Below, piece after piece: positions 45,651 to 55,761 of a DNA stretch of 64,000 bases (position 1 is the stretch's first letter; every line of letters starts with the position of its first letter). Location: NCBI RefSeq assembly GCF_002933815.1, contig NZ_BEYR01000001.1, positions 2,039,765-2,103,764 of the forward strand. The letters run 5' to 3'. A model generated the notes under the pieces. The model had not been told where the DNA came from. It did not search any database and was given only the letters and a program-made list of their open reading frames with translations. The position numbers and the translations under genes are program-made. The DNA comes from Sphingobacterium sp. HMA12. GTDB lineage: Bacteria > Bacteroidota > Bacteroidia > Sphingobacteriales > Sphingobacteriaceae.

Positions 45651-47840
45651 ATGTCGAACCTAAGATTCAAAGCAGTAGAGGCAGCGGGCTCACGCCAGAT
45701 TGCACAATTTGAAAAAGTTGAAACTAAAAAAGCAACTGACATCTACGGAAAGAACGTTTTTTCCGTAAACAAAATGAAAGACTACCTTCCTAAAAACTCA
45801 TACAAGGAGTTAGTTGCATCCATTGAAGAGGGACAGATTATTTCTAGAGATCTAGCTGAGCACATTTCGCAAGCGATGAAAACTTGGGCCCTTAATCATG
45901 GCGTTTCCCACTACACGCACTGGTTTCAACCTTTGACTGGTTCGACAGCTGAAAAACACGATGCATTTTTCGAACCTGATGAAAATGGCGAAGCAATCGA
46001 AAAATTCACTGCAGATGCTTTGGTTCAACAAGAGCCTGATGCTTCATCTTTCCCTAACGGTGGTATCCGTAACACATTCGAAGCAAGAGGATATACGGCA
46101 TGGGATCCTTCTTCACCAGCATTTATCTATGAAACTGGTGCGGGTAAAACACTTTGTATCCCTACTGTATTTGTTTCCTATACTGGTGAATCATTAGATT
46201 ATAAGGCACCTTTATTAAAAGCAATCAATGCTGTTGATAAAGCGGCAACTGAAGTTGCACAATATTTTGACAAATCAATCACGAAAGTAAACGCCTCTCT
46301 TGGTATTGAGCAAGAGTATTTTTTAGTTGACCTTTCTTTATACAATGCACGCCCAGACCTTCAATTGACTGGACGTACGCTATTCGGCCACATGTCTGCA
46401 AAAGGACAACAATTGGAAGACCATTACTTCGGAGCGATTCCAGAGCGTGTATTAGCGTATATGGTTGACTTAGAAAATGAGGCCTTAAAATTAGGTATTC
46501 CATTAAAAACGCGTCACAATGAGGTGGCACCATCGCAGTTTGAGTGTGCGCCAATGTACGAAGAGATCAACTTGGCAATTGACCACAATCAATTGTTGAT
46601 GAACGTGATGGAACAAGTTGCTTTGAGACATAACTTCAAAGTATTGTTACATGAAAAACCATATTCCGGTGTCAATGGTTCTGGAAAACACAACAACTGG
46701 TCTTTGATTACCAATACTGGTGTTAATCTATTATCTCCAGGCAAAACACCTAAAAATAACCTGATGTTCCTGACATTCTTTGTCAATACCATCAAAGCGG
46801 TATTTGAGAATGCAGATTTAATGCGTGCATCTATTGCAAGTGCAAGCAACGACCACCGTTTAGGTGCTAACGAAGCGCCACCAGCAATTATCTCGATCTT
46901 CTTAGGTTCTCAATTAGACGAATTATTGGAAGAAGTAGAATCAGCTCGTGTAGCCAAGAAAGTAAAAGCTGAAGCAAACTTGTGGCACGGTATCCCTAAA
47001 GTTCCAGAATTGAAGCTGGATAACACGGACCGTAACCGTACCTCACCTTTCGCATTTACGGGTAACAAGTTTGAGTTCCGCGCTGTAGGTTCTTCAGCAA
47101 ACTCTGCCCTGCCAATGACGGTATTAAATGCCATCGTTGCGGCACAATTAATTGAGTTTAAAGCAGAGGTAGACAAACAGATCAAAAAAGGCACGAAAAA
47201 AGATCTTGCAATCTTAAATGTTGTCCGTAAATACATCAAAGATTCAAAAGCAATCCGTTTTGAAGGAAATGGATACAGTGAAGAGTGGGAAAAAGAAGCT
47301 GCTACACGTGGTCTTTCAAACATCAAATCCACACCTAAGGCATTAGACGTTTATGTAAAAGAAGAGTCATTGGCTTTATTTGAGTCCTTAGGAATCTATA
47401 CAAAACGTGAATCAGAAGCTCGCCATGAGATCTTGTTGGAAAACTTCTACAAGAAACTTCAAATCGAGGCCCGTGTGATTGAAGAAATGGTCAACAACCA
47501 AATCGCGCCGGCATGTTTTATCTATCAAAACGAATTGATCGAAAATGTGAAAGGTCTTAAAGACCTAGGATTAGCTCAAGCAGCATTTAGTTCACAGCTG
47601 AATTTCGTGGAGCGTATCTCAACACATGTAAACACCATCCTGGAACAAGCTGAAGCCATGCGCCAAGAACGTAAAAAAGCAAACCAGATCGAAGATGTAC
47701 GTGAACGGTCAATCGCTTATGACGAGTTGGTAAAACCATATTTTGACGTGATCCGTTACCATGTCAACAAATTGGAAAAAATCGTTGACGATAAAAAATG
47801 GCCTCTTCCAAAATTGAGAGAGATCTTATTCTTAAGCTAA
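45651..47840 (+). CDS. glnN: Glutamine synthetase type III (GlnN)
   Basis: 729 residues, the length of the GSIII class and far longer than GSI. Makes glutamine from glutamate, ammonia and ATP; it forms double-ring dodecamers. Landmarks: HWFQPLTGSTAEKHDAFF and SSFPNGGIRNTFEARGYTAW near the N-terminus (GSIII-specific), SLGIEQEYFLVD (metal Glu), KTRHNEVAPSQFE, EKPYSGVNGSGKHNNWS and ASNDHRLGANEAPPA. Codon use is biased toward preferred codons, fitting high expression. It is monocistronic between two strong terminators and probably the main ammonia-assimilating enzyme. Confidence 0.97.
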   Translation: MSNLRFKAVEAAGSRQIAQFEKVETKKATDIYGKNVFSVNKMKDYLPKNSYKELVASIEEGQIISRDLAEHISQAMKTWALNHGVSHYTHWFQPLTGSTAEKHDAFFEPDENGEAIEKFTADALVQQEPDASSFPNGGIRNTFEARGYTAWDPSSPAFIYETGAGKTLCIPTVFVSYTGESLDYKAPLLKAINAVDKAATEVAQYFDKSITKVNASLGIEQEYFLVDLSLYNARPDLQLTGRTLFGHMSAKGQQLEDHYFGAIPERVLAYMVDLENEALKLGIPLKTRHNEVAPSQFECAPMYEEINLAIDHNQLLMNVMEQVALRHNFKVLLHEKPYSGVNGSGKHNNWSLITNTGVNLLSPGKTPKNNLMFLTFFVNTIKAVFENADLMRASIASASNDHRLGANEAPPAIISIFLGSQLDELLEEVESARVAKKVKAEANLWHGIPKVPELKLDNTDRNRTSPFAFTGNKFEFRAVGSSANSALPMTVLNAIVAAQLIEFKAEVDKQIKKGTKKDLAILNVVRKYIKDSKAIRFEGNGYSEEWEKEAATRGLSNIKSTPKALDVYVKEESLALFESLGIYTKRESEARHEILLENFYKKLQIEARVIEEMVNNQIAPACFIYQNELIENVKGLKDLGLAQAAFSSQLNFVERISTHVNTILEQAEAMRQERKKANQIEDVRERSIAYDELVKPYFDVIRYHVNKLEKIVDDKKWPLPKLREILFLS

Positions 47841-47854
47841 TATCGCTTAATACA

Positions 47855-47898
47855 AAAACAAGAAGAGCATTCCGGTTGGAATGCTCTTCTTGTTTTAT
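47855..47898 (+). terminator. Terminator of glnN
   Basis: A 17-base perfect stem, AACAAGAAGAGCATTCC with GGAATGCTCTTCTTGTT, loop ggtt, followed by TT. It also lies 38 bases past the convergent TonB receptor stop and may serve both. Confidence 0.9.
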
Positions 47899-47935
47899 AT
47901 ACGGCCAGCTGGTTTGCACAAAACCCTACCGGCCG

Positions 47936-50386
47936 CTATTTTTTCAAACGGTTATCCTCCTCATTATTTCCGGCCCGCTTATCCACGGATTTAATATTGA
48001 TGTTTCCAAAACGGTAAGAAAGTGAAAGCCGGATCACTCTACTATCATACCCATTGCGAATGCGATAATATCCGTTTTCCTGAACACTGGACAACCGACG
48101 TTGACCTCTGGTATTCAAAATATCGTTAACAGCCAACTTGACATTCAGCTTTTTGTCGAAAAATGTTTTCCCTGCTCCGAGATCGACCCCATAGTAAGAT
48201 TGAAAACTAAATACACCATAGACAGCCGGTGAGAAATAATTGGCGGTCAGCTCTATATTTGTTGTTTCTCCAATACGGATATCATGATTGGAGCTCACCT
48301 GAAAAGATAATTTTTCCAATTGCCGCTGCGCCCCCGAACGCTCGTCAAAATTATATTTGCTATAGAAACCAGTCAAGTTGTTGGAAGTGGTCCACCATTT
48401 AAATACGTTAACCGGTATATTGATATTCATATTGTAATAGTCGAAATAGGTCAGGTTTCGATCTGTCTGCGCAATGGCCTTAGTTTCTGAATTGCTCTCA
48501 ATTACCTGGGTGATCGCATCACTGGTCCTCTTATAGCCAAGGCTCAACAAATAACGCTCCTTAAAGGTGTAATTCAATTCATAAGAGTTGGTATATTGTG
48601 GATTCAAATAGGGATTACCGTATTGATAGGTGTATTGATCCAGGTAGTAGATAAAGGGATTCAATGCACCATAATCCGGTCGGTCTATCCTTCGGCTATA
48701 ACTTAGACCAAGTTTATGATTGTCGTTGATCTGTTGCTGTATAAATACCGTTGGAAAGAAATCCGTATAATTACGTTTTGTCTGCTGCCCCAAGGTGACT
48801 GAATTGCCCAGTGAACTTGTATTTTCAACACGAAGTCCCGTTTGCACAGAAAACTTTCCAAAGGACTTATTCAGTGTAAAATATGCTGCTGCGATGTTTT
48901 CGTTGTATAAAAACTGATTGCTCTGATCTTCGTTTTGGACAAATTCCCCTGCTGTGTTTTGATCCTCATAGACCAGGTTATTATCTGTTTTCACACGGCT
49001 GTATTTTAAACCCGCTTCGAGTTTTGTCGTTTTATCAAAGGGATGGACAAAATCGGTTTTGAAAACTAAAATTTTGGTATTGGATAACATATCGTTTCGG
49101 AATACCTTTGGTGCCTTAAATTCCACCCAATTTGGATCCAGAAAACGATTTTTCACCATGCTGTTATCGTGATTTTTGGAATACGAATAATCTGCATTGG
49201 CTGTTAGCTCAGTCCCCAGGGTATCGAATGTCTTTTTGTAATTGAGGTTATAAGCCAGGTAGTGATAGGCGAAATCCGAAAAGTTGCTTCCCTGTACCAC
49301 GGAGTCCAATTTTCCTTTTTGTGAAGCAATCAGATTATCCCCTTGTCGTGTTGAATTGCCGCTGCTAACATTCCCATTGACAACAAAACCCAACACCTGC
49401 TGTTCGCCAAGGTTAAAATCAGCAGCGAATTTAAAATTATGCGCACGATAACGAAATTTAGAGTACGAATCTGAATTGAAATAGGTGGTCCCCGTTGAAT
49501 CATCGACAGAGCGATCGATCGTTAAATCATTAAATCCTAAACTGTTATTATAATTATAGGAAGTAAAAATATTCACCCAACTGTTTCGATGATTGACTAA
49601 GAAACCGCCGTCACCTTTCGTATATTTTCCCTGTCCTAGATTCAGATTCAGGCTAACATTGCTGCCAAATTGCGTATTTTTTTTTGTTTTGATATTGATA
49701 ATACCTGCATTACCGGCAGCATCATATTTAGCAGGTGGATTGGTCAGTACCTCAATCGAAGCAATTGAATTTGAAGCCGTATTTTCCAGCAGTCGGCTAA
49801 CTTCATCCGCCGAAAGATAAGTAGGTTTACCATCAATCATAATAATCACGTTGCTTTTTCCGCGGAGATTGATTTTTTTATTATCCAAAGTAACCCCCGG
49901 AACTTTTTGCAGGAGTTCCAATGCATTATTCCCCGTCGCCAATATACTGTTTTCCACATTCAGCACAATTTTATCAATTTGACTTTCAATTAAAGGTTTT
50001 TTACCAACAACCTGAGCCTCGCTCAGCACTGTTGACACGGCCTCTAAACGAATGGTATCCAAAGACAAGATATCACTTTTCTTTAGGGTTATTTCACTGG
50101 AGCTGTAAGTAGTATACCCCACTGCCGAAACCTGTATTGTATATTTACCTTCGGGCACTCCCAAAAATTCAATTCCTCCATTCTCCTTAGAAACGGTTCC
50201 TTTCAGCGGGATACCACCGGGATTACGGAGCAGTGAAATACTCGCGGCAGCAAGTGGCCCACCATCCCGGCCGACCACAACCGCATTTAACTTCCCGCCA
50301 TTCGTTTGTGCAGAAACATTTCCCAAAAAGGAAAATAGCATGATCATAATAACGAATAGCAGCAGTTTATTTTTATTTAGTTTCAT
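47936..50386 (-). CDS. TonB-dependent receptor, OMP_b-brl_3 type
   Basis: 816 residues. Signal peptide ending FSFLGNVSA. Residues ~28-115 form a carboxypeptidase-regulatory-like domain (GGPLAAASISLLRNPGG, VPEGKYTIQVSAVGYTTYSS). The plug follows at ~125-225 (SILATGNNALELLQKVPGV, IMIDGKPTYLSADEV, IEVLTNPPAKYDAAGNAGII), then a large beta-barrel rich in aromatic strands ending ALSYRFG-like (RLSLSYRFG). There is no SusD partner gene and no FecR/sigma pair nearby, so it is not a classic polysaccharide system; the cargo is unknown. The C-terminal ~18 residues (KSVDKRAGNNEEDNRLKK) form a charged tail beyond the barrel. Confidence 0.88.
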   Translation of the reverse strand: MKLNKNKLLLFVIMIMLFSFLGNVSAQTNGGKLNAVVVGRDGGPLAAASISLLRNPGGIPLKGTVSKENGGIEFLGVPEGKYTIQVSAVGYTTYSSSEITLKKSDILSLDTIRLEAVSTVLSEAQVVGKKPLIESQIDKIVLNVENSILATGNNALELLQKVPGVTLDNKKINLRGKSNVIIMIDGKPTYLSADEVSRLLENTASNSIASIEVLTNPPAKYDAAGNAGIINIKTKKNTQFGSNVSLNLNLGQGKYTKGDGGFLVNHRNSWVNIFTSYNYNNSLGFNDLTIDRSVDDSTGTTYFNSDSYSKFRYRAHNFKFAADFNLGEQQVLGFVVNGNVSSGNSTRQGDNLIASQKGKLDSVVQGSNFSDFAYHYLAYNLNYKKTFDTLGTELTANADYSYSKNHDNSMVKNRFLDPNWVEFKAPKVFRNDMLSNTKILVFKTDFVHPFDKTTKLEAGLKYSRVKTDNNLVYEDQNTAGEFVQNEDQSNQFLYNENIAAAYFTLNKSFGKFSVQTGLRVENTSSLGNSVTLGQQTKRNYTDFFPTVFIQQQINDNHKLGLSYSRRIDRPDYGALNPFIYYLDQYTYQYGNPYLNPQYTNSYELNYTFKERYLLSLGYKRTSDAITQVIESNSETKAIAQTDRNLTYFDYYNMNINIPVNVFKWWTTSNNLTGFYSKYNFDERSGAQRQLEKLSFQVSSNHDIRIGETTNIELTANYFSPAVYGVFSFQSYYGVDLGAGKTFFDKKLNVKLAVNDILNTRGQRRLSSVQENGYYRIRNGYDSRVIRLSLSYRFGNINIKSVDKRAGNNEEDNRLKK

Positions 50387-50710
50387 AACATAATTTCTTT
50401 ATTCCATCAACTGGATAGTCATTGTTTATTTAGATGACAACAAACATCGTGTATTCATTACACCTTGACTAGGAGAAATAGACGGATAACCTAAAACCGT
50501 CGGCGGATGGCTAAATAACTTCGGTAAATTGCTTTTACGTTTTCTCAACAACATCATACTATACATCCACCATGATGTATCGGTGCATTTCTTTCATGCA
50601 CGCCGGAGAACACTACTACTTATACCACCTGTTTCAAAATAAAAATTCAAAAAACCAATAGTATTCAAAACAAATAAAACGAATACATTAAATATTAAGC
50701 ATAATATTTG
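50387..50710. other. Divergent intergenic region between TonB receptor and FUSC genes
   Basis: Non-coding. Holds two small hairpins, ATACATC-caccat-GATGTAT (~50560-50579) and GTGCAT-ttcttt-ATGCAC (~50583-50602), in the leader/promoter zone of the TonB receptor gene; their role is not evident. Confidence 0.4.
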
Positions 50711-50718
50711 TATTTTTG
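50711..50718 (+). promoter_or_regulatory. -7 box of the FUSC-family gene
   Basis: TATTTTTG, an exact TAnnTTTG match 25 bases before the ATG at 50743, giving a leader of about 15-20 bases. No good -33 element was seen. Confidence 0.55.
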
Positions 50719-50742
50719 CATCGAAAATTAGTAAACTGATTG

Positions 50743-52767
50743 ATGGGCATCGTGTCATTAAAGAAAAGATTTTACCGTATTTATAGCCAAGTTATGCGAT
50801 TTATTCAAGGTGAACACTTTGGTGATGCCTTGCGAAATGTATCCATCAGTATTTTACCGAGTTTAGCAATCTATTTATTAGGGGTTCCGGCGAGCACCGC
50901 TATTGGAATTGGTGTGGGCTCATTGTTAACCACACTGACTGATCCGCCCGGCAACCGAAAGGATAAACTCTCATCCGCTCTGGTCTGCATTCCGACTTTC
51001 TTTCTTGCGTCATTTCTTACAGCTTACTTCTTCCCTTACCATTGGCCTTTGGTTATTCTGCTCAGTTTGGCGGGATTTACCTTTACCTTATATGGTTTGT
51101 TCGGACCACGTTATGCTGCTATCGGCAACATGGCATTGATCTTAATGAGTTTTGTCATCGGCTTGGCGCCAAAACATCCGCTGGAAGTGAGCTTGCAAAT
51201 TACGACCGGTGCAGCGATCTATTATGCATTTAGCCTGCTACAGGCCTATATAAGGCCGTATCGCTCGCTAAAACATGCGATGGCCAATGGCTTTCAGGGC
51301 TTATCTCAATTTTTACTGATCCGTGCGCAATCCTATGATCCCGATATTCCACTTGATATTACCTATAGTCGCGTGGGAAAAATCCATGGCCAGATCAGTG
51401 AACAGCAAGAACAGATACGTTCCTTACTCTTCCGTGAAAAAAGAATCATCGGCCATCAATGGCCTAAGAGTAATTATTGGTTGAGTCAGGTTTATGGTCT
51501 AATTGATCTACATGAGCTTATAATTGCGCTTGATCATGATTATGATGCCATTCGAAAGAATCTTGCCGATACCGGAAGCCTTCCTGTGATCCGCCGTGCA
51601 ATAAAATTATTGGCACTGGAAATCGACAGTTTTTCGCAACCGCATAAAAGGTTCCGATATGCACAGCAATTGTATTATAATGCGATTAAGCTGAATGAGT
51701 TGTTGAACGAGCTGAAAAATATTCAGCAACAGCAAGTCGGATCAGCCGGCCCGATCCTATCGGCTATCATCAACAACATGGAATCTATCCTTGAAGTACT
51801 CCGCCGAATCCAGATTGCTTTTTATCAGAATCAGGAAATTCAGAACAAAATCGGTACCGAGGAATATCAACAATTTATCAATCGTCCCTTGGGCAGTTTG
51901 GGGGAGATCAAAGATAAGCTTCACTTAAAAAATCCGCTGTTTCGTTTTGCACTCCGCATGGCTATACTTTTTGGTATTGGCGCATTGATCGGGATTCTGT
52001 TTCTGGATTTCAAATATACTTATTGGATCTTATTGACCATCGCCATCGTGGCAAGGCCAGCATTTTCGATGACCAAAACCCGTAATATCGAACGTATTGC
52101 CGGGACATTTTCAGGTATCTTAATCGGTATCTCCTGTTTGGCTTGCTTTGAAAACCTCCCCTTATTACTTAGTTTGTCGGCAATGGGCCTCTTCGGATTC
52201 TTTTTATTCAACCGATCCAACTATATGATTAGTGTGGTTTTCATCACACTAGGTGTTGTGATTGCACTAAACTTATTTGAAGGTAATATTAATCTTATTT
52301 TGGGCAGTCGTATGGCATTTACATTGGTAGGTGCATTTTTGACGATTGCGGGATATTTCCTGATTCCCGTGCGTCAAAGCTCAAGTATGGTCCACCTGGC
52401 GAAGGAGGTCGCGCGCTATAATCAGCATTATTTCCAAATGATCAACAAGCGCTTATCAGACAACCTACAGAGTTCTTTTGATATCAGATTAGCACGAAAA
52501 AAAGCACAAACGGCCATGGCTCTATTTTCTGATTCCATTAACCAAATGAAGAAGGAGCCCGAACATAAGTGGATTGATTGGTCCCATATTCACCACTTTC
52601 AGGCGCTTTCCTACCGCATCAACTCGCATCTGGTCGGGCTTTCGATTTCCATCAGCAAAAATCCTGAAGTCCTGCACAACGATATTTATAGCAAAATAGA
52701 TGAGTTAAAACCGCTTTTGACAGATTTGGATCAAATCGCGGAACATATTGCACTCGCTAAAAGGTAA
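50743..52767 (+). CDS. FUSC-family inner-membrane protein (YccS/YhfK-like)
   Basis: 674 residues from the ATG at 50743 (a TTG precedes it). Two hydrophobic blocks of about six helices each (~30-165 and ~395-545) are separated by a soluble helical region and followed by a C-terminal soluble domain. This duplicated layout, plus GVGSLLTTLTDPPGNRKDKL and the second-block KYTYWILLTIAIVARPAFSM, fits the FUSC/aromatic-acid-exporter superfamily (YccS, AaeB). Proposed function in the family is efflux of organic acids; substrate unknown. Monocistronic, with its own -7 box. Confidence 0.85.
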   Translation: MGIVSLKKRFYRIYSQVMRFIQGEHFGDALRNVSISILPSLAIYLLGVPASTAIGIGVGSLLTTLTDPPGNRKDKLSSALVCIPTFFLASFLTAYFFPYHWPLVILLSLAGFTFTLYGLFGPRYAAIGNMALILMSFVIGLAPKHPLEVSLQITTGAAIYYAFSLLQAYIRPYRSLKHAMANGFQGLSQFLLIRAQSYDPDIPLDITYSRVGKIHGQISEQQEQIRSLLFREKRIIGHQWPKSNYWLSQVYGLIDLHELIIALDHDYDAIRKNLADTGSLPVIRRAIKLLALEIDSFSQPHKRFRYAQQLYYNAIKLNELLNELKNIQQQQVGSAGPILSAIINNMESILEVLRRIQIAFYQNQEIQNKIGTEEYQQFINRPLGSLGEIKDKLHLKNPLFRFALRMAILFGIGALIGILFLDFKYTYWILLTIAIVARPAFSMTKTRNIERIAGTFSGILIGISCLACFENLPLLLSLSAMGLFGFFLFNRSNYMISVVFITLGVVIALNLFEGNINLILGSRMAFTLVGAFLTIAGYFLIPVRQSSSMVHLAKEVARYNQHYFQMINKRLSDNLQSSFDIRLARKKAQTAMALFSDSINQMKKEPEHKWIDWSHIHHFQALSYRINSHLVGLSISISKNPEVLHNDIYSKIDELKPLLTDLDQIAEHIALAKR

Positions 52768-52884
52768 TAGAAAATCCCGCTTTAAAACAGCAAATAAACC
52801 TATGATTTCAGCTCAGCACCGATTTTCGCAGGTTATGGCGAACATGTATTTACAAAATAGTTTTAATTAAAAAAATGATTTTCT

Positions 52885-52915
52885 TTTGCATTAATAGAAA
52901 AGAAGTTTATATTTG
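52885..52915 (+). promoter_or_regulatory. Consensus Bacteroidota promoter of the metY operon
   Basis: TTTG (52885-52888), exactly 19 bases, then TATATTTG (52908-52915): a full match to the TTTG-N19-TAnnTTTG promoter described for Bacteroides. Transcription should start near 52921, about 50 bases before the riboswitch P1 stem. Nothing else was seen in 52768-52884. Confidence 0.8.
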
Positions 52916-52970
52916 CAATGTCTTCAGATGAAGATTTCTAATCAACACCTTCCTTAATCAGCAGGTCTTG

Positions 52971-53081
52971 ATTTATAAAGAAGTGGCGAGAGACTGGCTC
53001 TATGACCCACTGGCAACCTTCAATTTGGTTGAAAAGGTGCCAAATCCTGTCCAAAGCAATATCGTTTTGGAGCATATAAAT
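52971..53081 (+). promoter_or_regulatory. SAM-I (S-box) riboswitch
   Basis: Closing stem P1 is ATTTATA (52971-52977) with TATAAAT (53075-53081). The core reads GTGGCGAGAGACTGGCTC, then ATGACCCACTGGCAACC, P3 arm AACCTTCAA...TTGAAAAGG, and GGTGCCAAATCC. P4 is TCCAAA-gcaatatcgt-TTTGGA. These are the conserved S-box segments in the right order. It binds S-adenosylmethionine and normally lowers expression of methionine genes; metY-metX-hom follow. Confidence 0.92.
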
Positions 53082-53092
53082 GAAATAAGACA

Positions 53093-53227
53093 ATGATTAT
53101 TACATTACAGAAAACCATCAACAATTTAGGTTCATTTCAGACGAACCAACTAACAGGTAAAGGAGCAACACATAGCATTGCCATGTCTATGCGAATGCGC
53201 ATGCATATGCACCTCCCAACTTGTTAA
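53093..53227 (+). CDS. Putative Met-rich leader peptide of the metY operon
   Basis: A 44-codon ORF starting 11 bases after the riboswitch. The first 30 residues are unremarkable (MIITLQKTINNLGSFQTNQL...), but residues 31-44 read MSMRMRMHMHLPTC, with Met at 31, 33, 35, 37 and 39. Five Met codons in nine codons, in the leader of a methionine-synthesis operon and within the 5' arm of a terminator-like hairpin, is the arrangement of a ribosome-mediated attenuator. No Shine-Dalgarno is visible, as for most genes here. It could be chance, because the bases are also a run of self-complementary ATGC-type words; the gene context makes a leader peptide the better reading. Confidence 0.6.
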   Translation: MIITLQKTINNLGSFQTNQLTGKGATHSIAMSMRMRMHMHLPTC

Positions 53228-53304
53228 GCATCATTCTCCTTTTTCTCGGATAACGATATTAACAGACCTTTTCAGCAGGTGTGTATGCTTCCTTTTTTTT
53301 CTTG
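53203..53304 (+). terminator. Terminator-like hairpin overlapping the Met codons
   Basis: GCATATGCACCT (53203-53214) can pair over 12 positions (two G-U) with AGGTGTGTATGC (53277-53288), which is followed by TTCCTTTTTTTTCTTG. An inner stem TGTTAA/TTAACA (53222-53227 and 53259-53264) shortens the loop. The 5' arm covers Met codons 37 and 39 of the leader ORF, so a ribosome stalled there would prevent pairing. A competing 5-bp hairpin, ATGCG/CGCAT, lies at 53189-53202. Confidence 0.55.
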
Positions 53305-53334
53305 TTAACATTTTTTTGAACCCTTAAAATCTGA

Positions 53335-54651
<1,317 letters not shown>

Positions 54652-54678
54652 TCAAATACATCCCTAAATTTAAACGTA

Positions 54679-55722
54679 ATGAGCAGGCATATTTATCAGC
54701 ATCACGAGCCCTTTGTATTTGAAAACGGCAGGGAGCTTGTCGATTTACAGATCAGTTATGAAGTATTTGGAGAACTGAACGCAGACCGCAGCAATGTGGT
54801 CTGGGTCTGTCATGCCTTGACGGCGAATGCGAATGTGTTGGACTGGTGGCCGGGTCTTTTTGGTACAGATGAGCTGTTTAATCCCAATGACTACTATATC
54901 GTATGTGCAAATGTAATTGGATCAGCCTATGGGAGTAGCAATCCCTTATCTATCAATCCGGCAACGGGCCAGCCTTATTACCTTTCTTTTCCCGAATTTA
55001 CGGTAAAAGATCTTGTCAATGCCCATCAGTTGCTTGCAGCGCATCTGGATATCAACCAAATTGAAGTTTTAATCGGTGGATCACTGGGTGGTCAACAAGC
55101 ATTGGAATGGGCCGCTTCCAAAACGATCGCCATCAATCAACTTATCGTTGTCGGTACAAATGCAGTGCATTCCCCTTGGGGTATTGCCTTTAATGAAAGC
55201 CAACGTTTGGCCATTACAGCAGACCGTACCTTTTATGCCAACCATCCTGATGGTGGTATAAAAGGACTTAAAGTCGCACGTTCCATCGCACTGTTGTCCT
55301 ATCGTAATTATATCACATACGACCATACGCAACGGGATACCGATGTCAATAAAGTAAATGATTACAAGGCAGCTTCCTACCAAAATTATCAGGGTGAAAA
55401 ATTGGTTAAACGCTACAATGCGTACAGCTACTTTTACCTGACAAAGGCGATGGACAGCCACAATCTGGCCCGCGGAAGAGCATCACTGCAGGCGGCACTC
55501 GCTGGTATCAACTGTTCAACATTGGTATTAGGTGTCAATACAGATATGTTATTCCCTGTAGATGAACAGAAATTTATTGCCCAACATATTCCCAATGCCA
55601 GCTACCGGGAGATCGAGTCAAGCTATGGTCACGATGGCTTTTTGATCGAGACAAAAAAACTGACAGCAATTATCCATAACTTTTTAGAAAATAAGAAGGA
55701 GTATATCAACGAATTAGTATAA
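54679..55722 (+). CDS. metX: Homoserine O-acetyltransferase (MetX)
   Basis: 347 residues, alpha/beta-hydrolase fold. Acetylates homoserine with acetyl-CoA, supplying MetY. Motifs: LQISYEVFGELNADRSNVVW, VCHALTANANVLDWWPGLFG (oxyanion region), nucleophile Ser in VLIGGSLGGQQALEW, Asp in LVLGVNTDMLFPVDEQ and His in ESSYGHDGFLIE. Members may use succinyl-CoA instead; pairing with a MetY-type partner favours acetyl-CoA. Second gene of the operon. Confidence 0.95.
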   Translation: MSRHIYQHHEPFVFENGRELVDLQISYEVFGELNADRSNVVWVCHALTANANVLDWWPGLFGTDELFNPNDYYIVCANVIGSAYGSSNPLSINPATGQPYYLSFPEFTVKDLVNAHQLLAAHLDINQIEVLIGGSLGGQQALEWAASKTIAINQLIVVGTNAVHSPWGIAFNESQRLAITADRTFYANHPDGGIKGLKVARSIALLSYRNYITYDHTQRDTDVNKVNDYKAASYQNYQGEKLVKRYNAYSYFYLTKAMDSHNLARGRASLQAALAGINCSTLVLGVNTDMLFPVDEQKFIAQHIPNASYREIESSYGHDGFLIETKKLTAIIHNFLENKKEYINELV

Positions 55723-55761
55723 GAGAAGTAAACAATAATATAAGAGCATACAAGAAGAGAT

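Noticed and set aside
47936..50386. SusC-type polysaccharide utilisation receptor
   Set aside because: No SusD partner, no SusC-length plug extension and no linked glycosidases; better read as an OMP_b-brl_3-type TonB receptor.
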